Assembly (NCBI RefSeq): GCF_029338295.1
Contig: NZ_CP119791.1
Location: 1,178,001-1,242,000 of the forward strand
DNA length: 64,000 bases
Reading direction: 5' to 3'
Source of the DNA: Haladaptatus sp. QDMS2
GTDB taxonomy: Archaea > Halobacteriota > Halobacteria > Halobacteriales > Halococcaceae
The notes under the pieces are model-generated. The model saw only the letters and a program-made list of their open reading frames with translations, made no database searches and was not told where the DNA came from. Of the stretch, positions 23,255 to 31,597 are shown piece after piece; positions within the stretch are counted from its first letter, which is position 1; each line of letters begins with the position of its first letter. The position numbers were made by a program, and so were the translations under genes.

Positions 23255-26200
23255 ATGAGTAGACGTACGAAACAGCCGTCGACTTCGGGCCGAAGGTCCG
23301 AGTCGGTGGCAGGCCTCATCGAGGACTGGTATCACGTCCCCGTATTGCTCCTCCTCCTCGGTGTGATGTTTTACACCCGGGTGCAGGGTTGGAAGAACTT
23401 CGTCATCGGTGACAAGGTCTTTTTCTCCGGTAACGACGCCTGGTATCACCTCCGGCAGGTGACCTACACCGTCCGCAACTGGCCAAGCACGATGCCGTTC
23501 GACCCGTGGACGCACTTCCCGGTCGGCACGAGCGTCGGTCAGTTCGGGACCCTCTACGACCAGATCGTCGCGACGGTCGCCCTCATCGTCGGACTGGGGA
23601 GCCCCGACCAGCACACGATTGGCCTCACGCTCCTCTTCGCCCCTGCCGTCTTCGGGACGCTCGTCGCGATTCCAGCCTACTTCATCGGCAAGCGCCTCGG
23701 CGGACGCTTCGGTGGCGTCGTTGCCGTCCTCATCCTCGCGCTCGCGCCGAGTGAATTCCTCCGACGCAGCCTCGTCGGCTTCTCCGACCACCACGTCGCG
23801 GAAGCGTTCTTCCAGTCTATCGCCGTGCTCGCGGTCATGGTCGCCGTCTCCGTCGCAGAGCGCGAGAAACCCGTCTACGAACAGTTCCAAGAACGCGACT
23901 GGGACAACCTGCGAAGCCCGGTCGGCTGGGCTGCGCTCGCTGGTGTCGCTATCTCGCTCTACATCTGGACCTGGCCGCCGGGCGTCCTCCTCGTGGGCAT
24001 CCTCGGCCTCTTCTTTACGATTACCCTGACGCTCGTCTACGTCCGCGGCGAGAGCCCAGAGCACCTCGCAATCGCGGGAGCGGTGATGATGTCCGTCGTC
24101 GGCATCCTCTCGCTGCTCGCGTTCGACAGTTTCGCGCTCAGTCCGACGCAGTTTACGCTCATCCAACCCGCACTCGCCTTCGCGGTGGCGGCTGGCTGTC
24201 TGTTCCTCGCCTTCCTCGCGCGCAAACTCGACGAGACTGACTACTCGCCGTACGTCTATCCCGGCATCATCGCGAGCATCATCTCTGCGACCGCGCTCGT
24301 CCTGATGCTCGCCGCGCCGGACGTCTTCGACTTCTTCGTCGCCCAGTTCGCCCGGGTTGCCGGCTTCGGGTCTTCGGCGACGGCTCAGACGGTCGGTGAG
24401 GCCCAACCGCTCCGCCTTTCTGACGCTCAGAACTACCTCACGTTCTCCTACGGCCTGACGTTCTACACCGGTGTCGTCGGCGCGGTCGTCATGCTCGTCC
24501 AGTATTTCTACGCGGGCGAACGTCGCGCTGAGTACCTCTTCGTCCTGACGTGGGCCGTGGTCATGACGATGGCCGCGTTCACGCAGGTTCGGTTCAACTA
24601 CTACCTCATCGTCGCCATCGCCGCGATGAACGCCTTCCTCGCGGGCGGCATCCTGCGCTACGTGAGCCCTGACAGGGCAGTACGCTCGGTGCGCGACATC
24701 GAACTCTATCAGGTGCTCACCGTCGTCGCAGTCCTCCTCGTCGTCACGGGACCGCTCACGCTCGGCGGAACGAACGCCATCGCCTACGGGGGACAGGTCT
24801 CCCAGCCGGGCGAGGTCACCGAGTGGGACGACAGCCTCGAATGGCTCTCGAACGAGACGCCAGAGGAGGGCACCTATGGCGGCGCACAGAACGAGATGGA
24901 GCTGTACGGTCAGTTCCAGCAGACCGAGAACTACGAGTATCCAGACGGAGCCTACGGCGTGATGTCGTGGTGGGACTACGGCCACTTCATCACGGTGAAA
25001 GGCGAGCGCATCCCTGATGCGAACCCGTTCCAGCAGAGCGCGACGAAGGCCGCAAACTACCTGCTCGCGACGAACGAGACGCAGGCGAACGACCTGCTCG
25101 TGAGCGAACAGGGCGAGGAGACACGCTACGTCATGATCGACTGGAAACTCGCAGACCCGAGTTCCAACAAGTACTCCGCGCCGACGGTGTTCTACGACCG
25201 AGAAAATCTGACCTCACGCGACATGCTCACGCCGGTGTTCAATCAACAGGGCTCGCGGCTGGTCACGACGGTCCAGTCCCAGCGCCACTACGACAGCATG
25301 CGCACCCGCCTGTACTACCACCACGGAAGTTCCATCGAGGTGGAACCGGTCGTCTCCGATTGGGAGACCGCGACCATCAACACTCAGCGGGGCCCCATCT
25401 CCTTCCCCGCCATGCCGAGTAGCGCGAACACCTCCGCGGTGAAACGCTTCGAAACGATGGAGGAGGCCCAGGCTTACGTCGAGAGCGACCCGACCTCACA
25501 AATTGGCGGCATCGGGCCGTACCCGAGCGAACGGGTGCCAGCACTCCAGCACTACCGCCTCGTGAAGGTGTCTAACACCTCTGCGCTCTCGTCGCCAACC
25601 TTCCAGCAGTCGTTCTTCGTCCGAGCACAGTTGCTCGGCCAGGCGGGACTCTCCACTGGTGAACTGTTCCGCACACCACCGTCGTGGGTGAAGACCTTCG
25701 AGAAGGTCCCCGGCGCGACCGTCGAGGGCACCGGTCCGGCGAACACGACCATCACGGCGGCTGTCCAGATGCGAATGCCGACCACGAACTCGACGTTCAC
25801 CTACACCCAACAGGCCCAGACCGACGAGAACGGGCAGTTCACGATGACGCTCCCGTACTCGACGACCGGCTACGACGAGTATGGCCTCGACGCGGGCTAC
25901 ACGAACGTGAGCGTCCAGGCAAACGGCCCGTACACGTTCACCTCGCCACTCGAACGCGATAGCAACCTGACCGGTACGCAGTGGCGCGGAACTGCTGACG
26001 TGAGCGAGGGCCAGGTGCTCGGTGAAGAAGAGAGCGCCGTGGAAGTCACACTCTCCGAGGAAACCGTTGACATCCCCGAAGGTGCTCAGAACGGCACCGA
26101 CGACGGGAACGCAACCAACGGGACCGACGGCAACGTGACCACCCCACCGAACGGGACGAACACGACCGACGGAAACGAGACGAACACGACCACGGGCACC

Positions 26201-26290
26201 AACAACACGACAGCACAGTCGCTCACCGCCAGTTCGTGGCAGGCGACTGACGGGCTGGCCGCAGCCACTATGCTGGTCGCCCTCCCATGA
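23255..26290 (+). CDS. aglB: Oligosaccharyltransferase AglB (STT3 family)
   Basis: The 1011-residue protein has about 13 membrane spans, then a large external domain. The catalytic Asp61 lies in 'SGNDAWYHLR', a second acidic motif in 'SDHHVAEA', and the STT3 signature 'WWDYG' at residues 572-576. It transfers the glycan from dolichol (pyro)phosphate to Asn in N-x-S/T outside the cell. The last 65 residues form a Thr/Asn/Gly-rich tail packed with N-x-T sequons (26085-26220), which is unusual for an enzyme that recognises those sequons. Its end overlaps the DUF368 gene by four bases. Confidence 0.95.
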   Translation: MSRRTKQPSTSGRRSESVAGLIEDWYHVPVLLLLLGVMFYTRVQGWKNFVIGDKVFFSGNDAWYHLRQVTYTVRNWPSTMPFDPWTHFPVGTSVGQFGTLYDQIVATVALIVGLGSPDQHTIGLTLLFAPAVFGTLVAIPAYFIGKRLGGRFGGVVAVLILALAPSEFLRRSLVGFSDHHVAEAFFQSIAVLAVMVAVSVAEREKPVYEQFQERDWDNLRSPVGWAALAGVAISLYIWTWPPGVLLVGILGLFFTITLTLVYVRGESPEHLAIAGAVMMSVVGILSLLAFDSFALSPTQFTLIQPALAFAVAAGCLFLAFLARKLDETDYSPYVYPGIIASIISATALVLMLAAPDVFDFFVAQFARVAGFGSSATAQTVGEAQPLRLSDAQNYLTFSYGLTFYTGVVGAVVMLVQYFYAGERRAEYLFVLTWAVVMTMAAFTQVRFNYYLIVAIAAMNAFLAGGILRYVSPDRAVRSVRDIELYQVLTVVAVLLVVTGPLTLGGTNAIAYGGQVSQPGEVTEWDDSLEWLSNETPEEGTYGGAQNEMELYGQFQQTENYEYPDGAYGVMSWWDYGHFITVKGERIPDANPFQQSATKAANYLLATNETQANDLLVSEQGEETRYVMIDWKLADPSSNKYSAPTVFYDRENLTSRDMLTPVFNQQGSRLVTTVQSQRHYDSMRTRLYYHHGSSIEVEPVVSDWETATINTQRGPISFPAMPSSANTSAVKRFETMEEAQAYVESDPTSQIGGIGPYPSERVPALQHYRLVKVSNTSALSSPTFQQSFFVRAQLLGQAGLSTGELFRTPPSWVKTFEKVPGATVEGTGPANTTITAAVQMRMPTTNSTFTYTQQAQTDENGQFTMTLPYSTTGYDEYGLDAGYTNVSVQANGPYTFTSPLERDSNLTGTQWRGTADVSEGQVLGEEESAVEVTLSEETVDIPEGAQNGTDDGNATNGTDGNVTTPPNGTNTTDGNETNTTTGTNNTTAQSLTASSWQATDGLAAATMLVALP

Positions 26291-27252
26291 GCCGCCTAAT
26301 GAGTAGCTCTCGCGTCCCCGGCGGCGAACTGCTGTCGGTGTACCTGAAAGGCTTCTTCATGGGCGCGGCAGACACGGTTCCCGGCGTCTCTGGTGGTACC
26401 ATCGCCCTGATTACGGGCATCTACGAACGCCTGATTACCGCCATCACGGAGTTCGACCTCGGCGTGGTGCAGAACGTGTTCCGACTGCACACAGCCGAGG
26501 GTCGGGCCGCCTTCCGCGAGGACCTCCTGCGGATGGACGTGTTCTTCCTCGCTGCCCTCGGAGCCGGTATTCTCACCGCCATCATCACGCTCTCGCGTAT
26601 CGTCGAGGCGGCGCTCCACAACTATCCGGCGTTCACCTTCGCGTTCTTCTTTGGACTCATCGCGGCCTCCGCAATCGTCCTCTACAGGCACGTGAACGTG
26701 GCGACCCCGGGCCGACTCGCCGTTGGCGTCGCTGGCTTTACCTTCGCCTTCCTCATCTCAGGAGCATCGTCGAGCGGTGGGCTGCCCAACACGCTCCCCT
26801 TCGCGTTCGTCGCCGGCGCAATCGCCATCACCGCGATGATTCTGCCCGGCATCTCGGGGTCGTTCCTCCTGTTGCTCATGGGCCAGTACCAGTTCATGCT
26901 CGGCACGCTGCGCGCGTTCGTCGACGGCCTCATCAACGTCGCCCGCGGCGGAGCGATTGACCCGGTCGTCGAACCCGCCACGACCGTCGTCGTCTTCGGC
27001 GTTGGCGCGGTGGTCGGCCTGCTCACCATCGCCCACGTCATCCGATGGGCGCTGTCCAATTACCGCGCGGCGACGCTCACCTTCCTCGTGAGCCTCATGG
27101 TCGGCGCACTCCGCCTGCCCGCAGAAGAGGTACTCGCGAACGGGACGTTCGACTCAGCGGTCTCAGTCGCCACCGTCGTCGTCATCGCCGTCGTCGGCGG
27201 GGCCGCGGTGCTCATGCTCGACTGGTACACCGACGACTTAGAATACGCCTGA
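26287..27252 (+). CDS. DUF368 family polyprenyl-phosphate translocase
   Basis: The 321-residue protein has about eight to ten membrane spans and the DUF368 signature 'LKGFFMGAADTVPGVSGGTIALITGIYERL' (about residues 18-47), with a second copy of the motif in 'AITAMILPGISGSFLLLLMGQY'. Bacterial DUF368 proteins (PopT) return undecaprenyl phosphate to the inner leaflet. The ATGA overlap with aglB makes dolichyl-phosphate recycling after glycan transfer the obvious archaeal role; this is inference. A T6 run follows the stop. Confidence 0.9.
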   Translation: MSRLMSSSRVPGGELLSVYLKGFFMGAADTVPGVSGGTIALITGIYERLITAITEFDLGVVQNVFRLHTAEGRAAFREDLLRMDVFFLAALGAGILTAIITLSRIVEAALHNYPAFTFAFFFGLIAASAIVLYRHVNVATPGRLAVGVAGFTFAFLISGASSSGGLPNTLPFAFVAGAIAITAMILPGISGSFLLLLMGQYQFMLGTLRAFVDGLINVARGGAIDPVVEPATTVVVFGVGAVVGLLTIAHVIRWALSNYRAATLTFLVSLMVGALRLPAEEVLANGTFDSAVSVATVVVIAVVGGAAVLMLDWYTDDLEYA

Positions 27253-27261
27253 TTGCGAGGC

Positions 27262-27267
27262 TTTTTT
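27262..27267 (+). terminator. T6 terminator for the aglB-DUF368 operon
   Basis: Six T residues start ten bases after the DUF368 stop, a good archaeal terminator, before the convergent membrane-protein gene. Confidence 0.5.
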
Positions 27268-27282
27268 GCGACCGAATTCAGC

Positions 27283-27528
27283 TTATGCAGCCTTCCCCTC
27301 GGCGTAGCCGTATCGCCACGCCACGTACCCGTGTTTGAGGATTCGATAACTGCCGACGAGGATGCGGGTCGTGAGTATGAGCATCCCGAGTCCGGCGAGC
27401 ACGTCCCCGAGTCCGATTCCGGCGAGTTCGAGCGTCTGTGGGGTGGCGATTCCGACGGCCCACAGCGCGAGGCCAATCCAGAAGGCTTCGTCACGCTGGG
27501 AGAGGCCGGTGAGCGTCGATTCGTCCAT
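27283..27528 (-). CDS. Small two-span membrane protein
   Basis: The 81-residue protein begins MDESTLTGLSQRDEAFW, has two hydrophobic segments ('IGLALWAVGIATPQTLELAGIG' region and 'VLAGLGMLILTTRILVGSY') and ends 'HGYVAWRYGYAEGKAA'. I do not recognise the family. A minus-strand CTTATATG TATA-like box at about 27550-27557 puts the transcription start near 27528, so this ATG is chosen over upstream ones. It shares the promoter region with the DUF4330 gene. Confidence 0.6.
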   Translation of the reverse strand: MDESTLTGLSQRDEAFWIGLALWAVGIATPQTLELAGIGLGDVLAGLGMLILTTRILVGSYRILKHGYVAWRYGYAEGKAA

Positions 27529-27641
27529 GACCGAGTGTTGGTTTTCTAACATATAAGCCTTCTCTGTAAATTGAAGGTGTCGCGCTCGACGCATCGGAGC
27601 AATCGGAATTTTTGTAATGGCGCTCGCCGACGTGCTGAACA

Positions 27642-28112
27642 ATGCCTATCCTCGACGACGATGGCCGACTGTTCGGCGTCGTCAACATCATCGACGCGCT
27701 GGTCGTGCTCCTCGTGCTCGCGGTGGTCGCCGCCGGAGCCGCGCTCGTCCTCGGCCCAGACGAACCGGCGAGCCCCGCGTCGAACAACAATACGACAACG
27801 ACACCAGCCGCAAACGAGACGATGACCGAGAACATGACCATCGTCTACCGCCTCGAAAACGTCCCACGATACATGATCGACCCCATCGAGGAAGGTCCGG
27901 TTCCGGCCTCGCCATCGCTCGTCACCGTAGAAGAAGTCGCCATTCTCGAATCGGACAACGATACGGTCACCGCGGAGCTGACTGTGGAAACCACGGTCAC
28001 CCGCGAAAACGAACTGACCTACTACAACGGAAACCGCATCTACGTCGGCAAAACGGTCACCCTCGATTTCGGTGATGTCGTGGTGAAACCGACGGTCGTC
28101 CGCTTCGCTTAG
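27642..28112 (+). CDS. DUF4330 family membrane-anchored protein
   Basis: The 156-residue protein starts MPILDDDGRLFGVVNIIDAL, followed by one membrane helix ('LVVLLVLAVVAAGAALVLG'), an Asn/Thr-rich linker with several N-x-T sequons (about 48-65), and an extracytoplasmic beta-rich domain. This is the DUF4330 layout; the function is unknown. It is likely glycosylated by AglB, since the linker is outside. Its last four bases overlap the end of the convergent DCC gene. Confidence 0.75.
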   Translation: MPILDDDGRLFGVVNIIDALVVLLVLAVVAAGAALVLGPDEPASPASNNNTTTTPAANETMTENMTIVYRLENVPRYMIDPIEEGPVPASPSLVTVEEVAILESDNDTVTAELTVETTVTRENELTYYNGNRIYVGKTVTLDFGDVVVKPTVVRFA

Positions 28113-28549
28113 GCGTCTATCTCTGCCGGCCGCTCGTCTGCCGCTTCTGCGAGAGTCGAGAATTCTGCGGCCGCGTCGTCGCGTAAGTCGTAGCGTTCGT
28201 GATAATCGTCCGGGTCGCGCCCGCGCCCGCTGGCTCGGCCGACGAGGTCAGCGATGGTCTCGTAGTTGTCGCGCACGAGACTCCCGGCGAGTTGCGGGAC
28301 GCCGGCGCGCGTCGCGAGTTCCTCTGCTGCGGCCTTGCCCGCGTACACTCGCTTTTCCGCTCGGTCGACGAGCACCATCGCGAAGGGTGTCGCACCGAAC
28401 TGCGCTTCGAGGAAGCGCTGGGCGGCGTCGTCGTACCACGAAATCGCGTCGATGTCGTCGAGACGTTTCAGTGCCACCGCGGCTATCGAACAGTACGGAC
28501 ACTCGCCGTCGTAGATGAGTACCGCGTCAGGTGTGTCCACGCTCGTCAT
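28109..28549 (-). CDS. DCC/DUF393 thiol-disulfide oxidoreductase-like protein
   Basis: The 146-residue protein begins MTSVDTPDAVLIYDGECPYC, with the DxxCxxC motif (Asp14, Cys17, Cys20) that names the DCC1/DUF393 family, then a thioredoxin-like region with 'LKRLDDIDAISWYD'. Family members are predicted thiol-disulfide oxidoreductases. The acidic C-terminus (DDAAAEFSTLAEAADE) is a haloarchaeal addition. The ATG at 28549 is used; the longer open frame upstream lacks conserved sequence. Confidence 0.82.
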   Translation of the reverse strand: MTSVDTPDAVLIYDGECPYCSIAAVALKRLDDIDAISWYDDAAQRFLEAQFGATPFAMVLVDRAEKRVYAGKAAAEELATRAGVPQLAGSLVRDNYETIADLVGRASGRGRDPDDYHERYDLRDDAAAEFSTLAEAADERPAEIDA

Positions 28550-28644
28550 AGGGGCCCGAGCCCAAAATACTGTCCGCAACCGGTTGTGTACTGAGCCGGC
28601 ACACGAGCAATGTCATTAAAGCCGTTGGCGCAATATGTCTGGGC

Positions 28645-29058
28645 ATGAGCGATTCATCGAGCACGGACGAGATTGACGCGATTCGCCAAAAGAAACTCGA
28701 AGAGATGCAATCGAAAGCGACCGGTGACACAGCGGAGTCGCCGGCGGAACCGATTCATCTAGAGAGCGACGCCCAGTTCGACGAACTCGTAGACGCCCAC
28801 GACGTGGTGCTCGTGGACTTCTACGCGGACTGGTGTGGCCCGTGCAAGATGCTCGAACCGACCGTTAAGGAACTCGCCGCTGAAGGCAAGGCAACCGTCG
28901 TGAAAGTCGACGTAGACCAGCACCAGACGCTCGCCCAGTCGAACGGCGTCCAGGGTATCCCAACCCTCCTGCTCTACGCCGACGGCGAGCAAGTAAAACG
29001 CCTCGTCGGCGTCCAGGACAAGGCGACGCTGTCGTCGCTCATCGAACAGGTTGCCTGA
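28645..29058 (+). CDS. trxA: Thioredoxin
   Basis: The 137-residue protein has the active site 'ADWCGPCKM' (Cys64, Cys67), the cis-proline 'GIPTLLLY' and the usual thioredoxin length after an acidic 40-residue N-terminal extension (with 'IRQKKLEEMQSKA', likely helical). It reduces protein disulfides in the cytoplasm. It is followed 45 bases later by a CNNM/CBS gene on the same strand. Confidence 0.92.
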   Translation: MSDSSSTDEIDAIRQKKLEEMQSKATGDTAESPAEPIHLESDAQFDELVDAHDVVLVDFYADWCGPCKMLEPTVKELAAEGKATVVKVDVDQHQTLAQSNGVQGIPTLLLYADGEQVKRLVGVQDKATLSSLIEQVA

Positions 29059-29103
29059 TTCGGCCCGTAGGTTTACCAACGCCTGGTTCAAACCACCGGG
29101 CAG

Positions 29104-30207
29104 ATGAGTGAGGTCGTAACCGCATTTCGACTGCTAGGTGGCGTGTTATTGTTGCTTGCCAACGCTTTTTTCGTGACGACTGAGTTTTCGCTGACGAGAG
29201 TCCGGCAGTTCTCCCGTGAGGAGTTCTCGGGTGCGGGCCTCGACCGCGCCTGGGAGATGACCGACAAACTCGAAATCTATCTCTCGGGCTGTCAGGTTGG
29301 GATTACCATATCGAGCGTCGGCCTCGGCGTCGTCGCAGAACCGGCCGTCGCCGCAGTGATGTCGGGAGCGCTTGGCCTCGTCGGCCTGACGAGCGGCGGG
29401 CACACCGCACTCTCAGTCGTGCTCGCGCTTGGACTCATCAATATCGCCCACATCGTCGTTGGGGAGCAAGCGCCGACCTATCTCGGCGTCGAACGCACGA
29501 AGTTCGTCGCGAAGTATTGTGCGCCGGTGCTCTACTGGTGGACGAAGGTGATGGCGCCGGTCATCATCCTCTCCGATAAGATTGCGAAAGCGATTCTTCG
29601 GCTGTTCGGGGTCGAAATCGACCGCTCGTGGACCGAAGGCGAGGAGGGGGACGGCCCGAGCACGCGCCGGGAACTCAGAAGCCGTGTCGGCGACATGCTC
29701 GACGAAGGCGACCTCACGGAGGAACGACGCGATGAGGTCATAAACGCCCTCGAAATCGGAATGACGCCGGTCCACGAGGTCATGGTCCCCCGCGAGGAGA
29801 TGGTGACACTCTCGACGGCCAATACGGTAGAAGAAAACCTCGACATCGTCGCCAACCAACCCCACGGTCGCTTTCCGCTGGTCGGTGAGACCCCCGAGGA
29901 GTTCCTCGGCATCGTCTACGTCCCCGCCTTGCTCCAGGACGTCGAAGCGGTGATGGACGGCTCTGTGACGCTCGAATCGGTTGCCGCTCCGCCAATGACG
30001 GTCGATGGTCGCACTTCCGTGAGCGAAGTCATCGACGAGTTCCAAGAGGCGAATCAGGAGCTCGCGCTGGTCACCGAGGTGCCGGATTCTGCGGCGGATG
30101 TAGACGACGTGACCGGGTCGGTAGTCGGCCTGGTCACCGCGACCGACGCCTTCGAAGCGATTACCGGCGACTTAGAAGACCCGCTCGACCGCGAAGCTAC
30201 GTCGTGA
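29104..30207 (+). CDS. CNNM/CorC-type membrane protein with CBS domains
   Basis: The 367-residue protein begins with the DUF21/CNNM transmembrane domain ('LLLLANAFFVTTEFSLTRVR', 'LSGCQVGITISSVGLGVVAEPAV'; about residues 1-170), then a linker and a CBS pair at about 220-350 ('VMVPREEMVTLSTANTVEEN ... GRFPLV'). Family members are linked to Mg2+/Co2+ efflux or homeostasis. The usual C-terminal CorC_HlyC domain appears absent. Its 3' end overlaps the convergent UspA gene by 11 bases. Confidence 0.85.
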   Translation: MSEVVTAFRLLGGVLLLLANAFFVTTEFSLTRVRQFSREEFSGAGLDRAWEMTDKLEIYLSGCQVGITISSVGLGVVAEPAVAAVMSGALGLVGLTSGGHTALSVVLALGLINIAHIVVGEQAPTYLGVERTKFVAKYCAPVLYWWTKVMAPVIILSDKIAKAILRLFGVEIDRSWTEGEEGDGPSTRRELRSRVGDMLDEGDLTEERRDEVINALEIGMTPVHEVMVPREEMVTLSTANTVEENLDIVANQPHGRFPLVGETPEEFLGIVYVPALLQDVEAVMDGSVTLESVAAPPMTVDGRTSVSEVIDEFQEANQELALVTEVPDSAADVDDVTGSVVGLVTATDAFEAITGDLEDPLDREATS

Positions 30208-30616
30208 GGACGGGCCGGTCCGCACTGCGAACGACGCGTTCTGCGACGCTGCCAATCGGAATTCTGTTCGACCCGGTTCGGCCGTGCGACCCAAGGACGA
30301 TGAGGTCTGCGTCGATTTCGGCCGCGTAGTCGACGATTTCCTCGTGTGGAACGCCGTGACAGACGCGAGTGACGACCGAGAGACCGCTGTCGGTCGCCTG
30401 TCGTTCGACGTCGGCGATCAGTTCGGTCCCGATGTCCTCCATCTGCGTCATGATGAGTTCGATGCTGCTCAGCGCCGGGTCGCCGTATCGGCGGGTGTCC
30501 ACGACGAACATCGTGTGGAGCGTCGAGTCGTTCTGTGCGGCGAGTTCGAGACCCTGTTCGACGGCCCGTGCGGCCGGTTCGCTACCGTCGGTCGGGACGA
30601 GAATGGTTTTGTACAT
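30197..30616 (-). CDS. Universal stress protein (UspA family)
   Basis: The 139-residue protein starts MYKTILVPTDGSEPAARA and has the ATP-binding signature GxxG-x9-GS in 'VLGSHGRTGSNRIPIGSVAERVVR'. It is a single-domain, ATP-binding type UspA. A TTATAGAA box about 30 bases before the ATG supports its start. A second UspA gene lies less than 1 kb away on the other strand. Confidence 0.9.
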   Translation of the reverse strand: MYKTILVPTDGSEPAARAVEQGLELAAQNDSTLHTMFVVDTRRYGDPALSSIELIMTQMEDIGTELIADVERQATDSGLSVVTRVCHGVPHEEIVDYAAEIDADLIVLGSHGRTGSNRIPIGSVAERVVRSADRPVLTT

Positions 30617-30711
30617 GAATACCCCCTGTTGAAATCCCGCTTCTATAATGGTCCGTTTCGGGCTTAAGCCACGCGCAACCTGCCGGTTTTCGCGACACTG
30701 GGCGTCGGCAA

Positions 30712-30981
30712 CTACTCCACGGTCACTGTCCGCTCGAACAATCTCGAGAGCAGCGCATACATCTCCTGTCTAATACCTTCGCGCGAGCGTGAGAAGCAGC
30801 CGCGGATGTGCTGGTATTCCAGTCTCAGGGTGAGCGCGTAGACGCGTTCGTCACCGGCGTAAATCACGAGCGCGTTCAGGTTGTCGACGGCGACCCAGCC
30901 GCTTTCGGACTCGACGTGCCGGAGGCCGTCTACGAACCGCATGAGAACAGACGGAGGTGTTCGAGCACCGCGGGTCAACAT
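30712..30981 (-). CDS. Short haloarchaeal protein of unknown function
   Basis: The 89-residue protein starts MLTRGARTPPSVLMRFVDGL and contains 'VAVDNLNALVIYAGDERVYALTLRLEY'. I do not recognise it. The ATG at 30981 lies 22-28 bases after a minus-strand AATTATC element. The open frame extends further upstream but across the UspA promoter, so the shorter form is preferred. Its start region lies opposite the leader of the downstream UspA gene. Confidence 0.45.
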   Translation of the reverse strand: MLTRGARTPPSVLMRFVDGLRHVESESGWVAVDNLNALVIYAGDERVYALTLRLEYQHIRGCFSRSREGIRQEMYALLSRLFERTVTVE

Positions 30982-31078
30982 CTGCTTACGTCCACCCCGT
31001 GATAATTGTTTCTTGCAAGACAGTCGAGTCGGAGAAGAGCTGGCCGACCTTTTTGTCCTATCACGCGTACATCCTGTC

Positions 31079-31522
31079 ATGTACGACGTGATTCTCGTGC
31101 CGACTGACGGCAGTGACGCAGCGCGAGCGGCCGGAACGTACGCCATCTCACTCGCTACAGAAGTCGGTGCGGCACTCCACGTCGTCTACGTCGTAGACGA
31201 GGGTGCAGCGAACCTATTGCTCAGTTCGCATTCGATGAGCGACCTGCTGAAGGGGCTAAACGAAGCGGGCGAACAGGCCGTCGGCGACCTTGAAGCCGCC
31301 GCGACGAAAGCGGGCGTTTCAGTGACGACCGAGGTCGTCCAAGGAATTCACGTGAACGAGGCCATCATCGCCGCTGCAAAACGGGCGGACGCGGACCTCA
31401 TCGTGATGGCAACCTATGGTGAGCGTGGCCTCGAACACATCCTCGGGAGTACGACCCAGCGCGTCCTCGCGCGGTCGCACATCCCCGTCCTCGCGATTCC
31501 ATCCGACGAGATGCCCACGTAG
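31079..31522 (+). CDS. Universal stress protein (UspA family)
   Basis: The 147-residue protein begins MYDVILVPTDGSDAARAAGT and ends with 'DLIVMATYGERGLEHILGSTTQRVLARSHIPVLAI', a UspA domain whose phosphate-binding loop keeps the G-x2-G-x9-G(S/T)-like spacing but with Glu-Arg in place of the usual Arg-Thr/Ser. ATP binding is therefore likely but less certain than for the neighbour at 30197. The ATG at 31079 is chosen over upstream in-frame codons that have no UspA similarity. Confidence 0.88.
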   Translation: MYDVILVPTDGSDAARAAGTYAISLATEVGAALHVVYVVDEGAANLLLSSHSMSDLLKGLNEAGEQAVGDLEAAATKAGVSVTTEVVQGIHVNEAIIAAAKRADADLIVMATYGERGLEHILGSTTQRVLARSHIPVLAIPSDEMPT

Positions 31523-31597
31523 GCCAATTCCACGTGTTCTTTTCCAGAGTAAGAACTAGAATAATAACGGTGGGGGGCGAACCTTCAGCTGATCAAG

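Noticed and set aside
23243-24985. 580-codon minus-strand open frame antisense to aglB
   Set aside because: It is also an Arg/Glu/Asp-rich antisense artefact; AglB motifs are on the plus strand.
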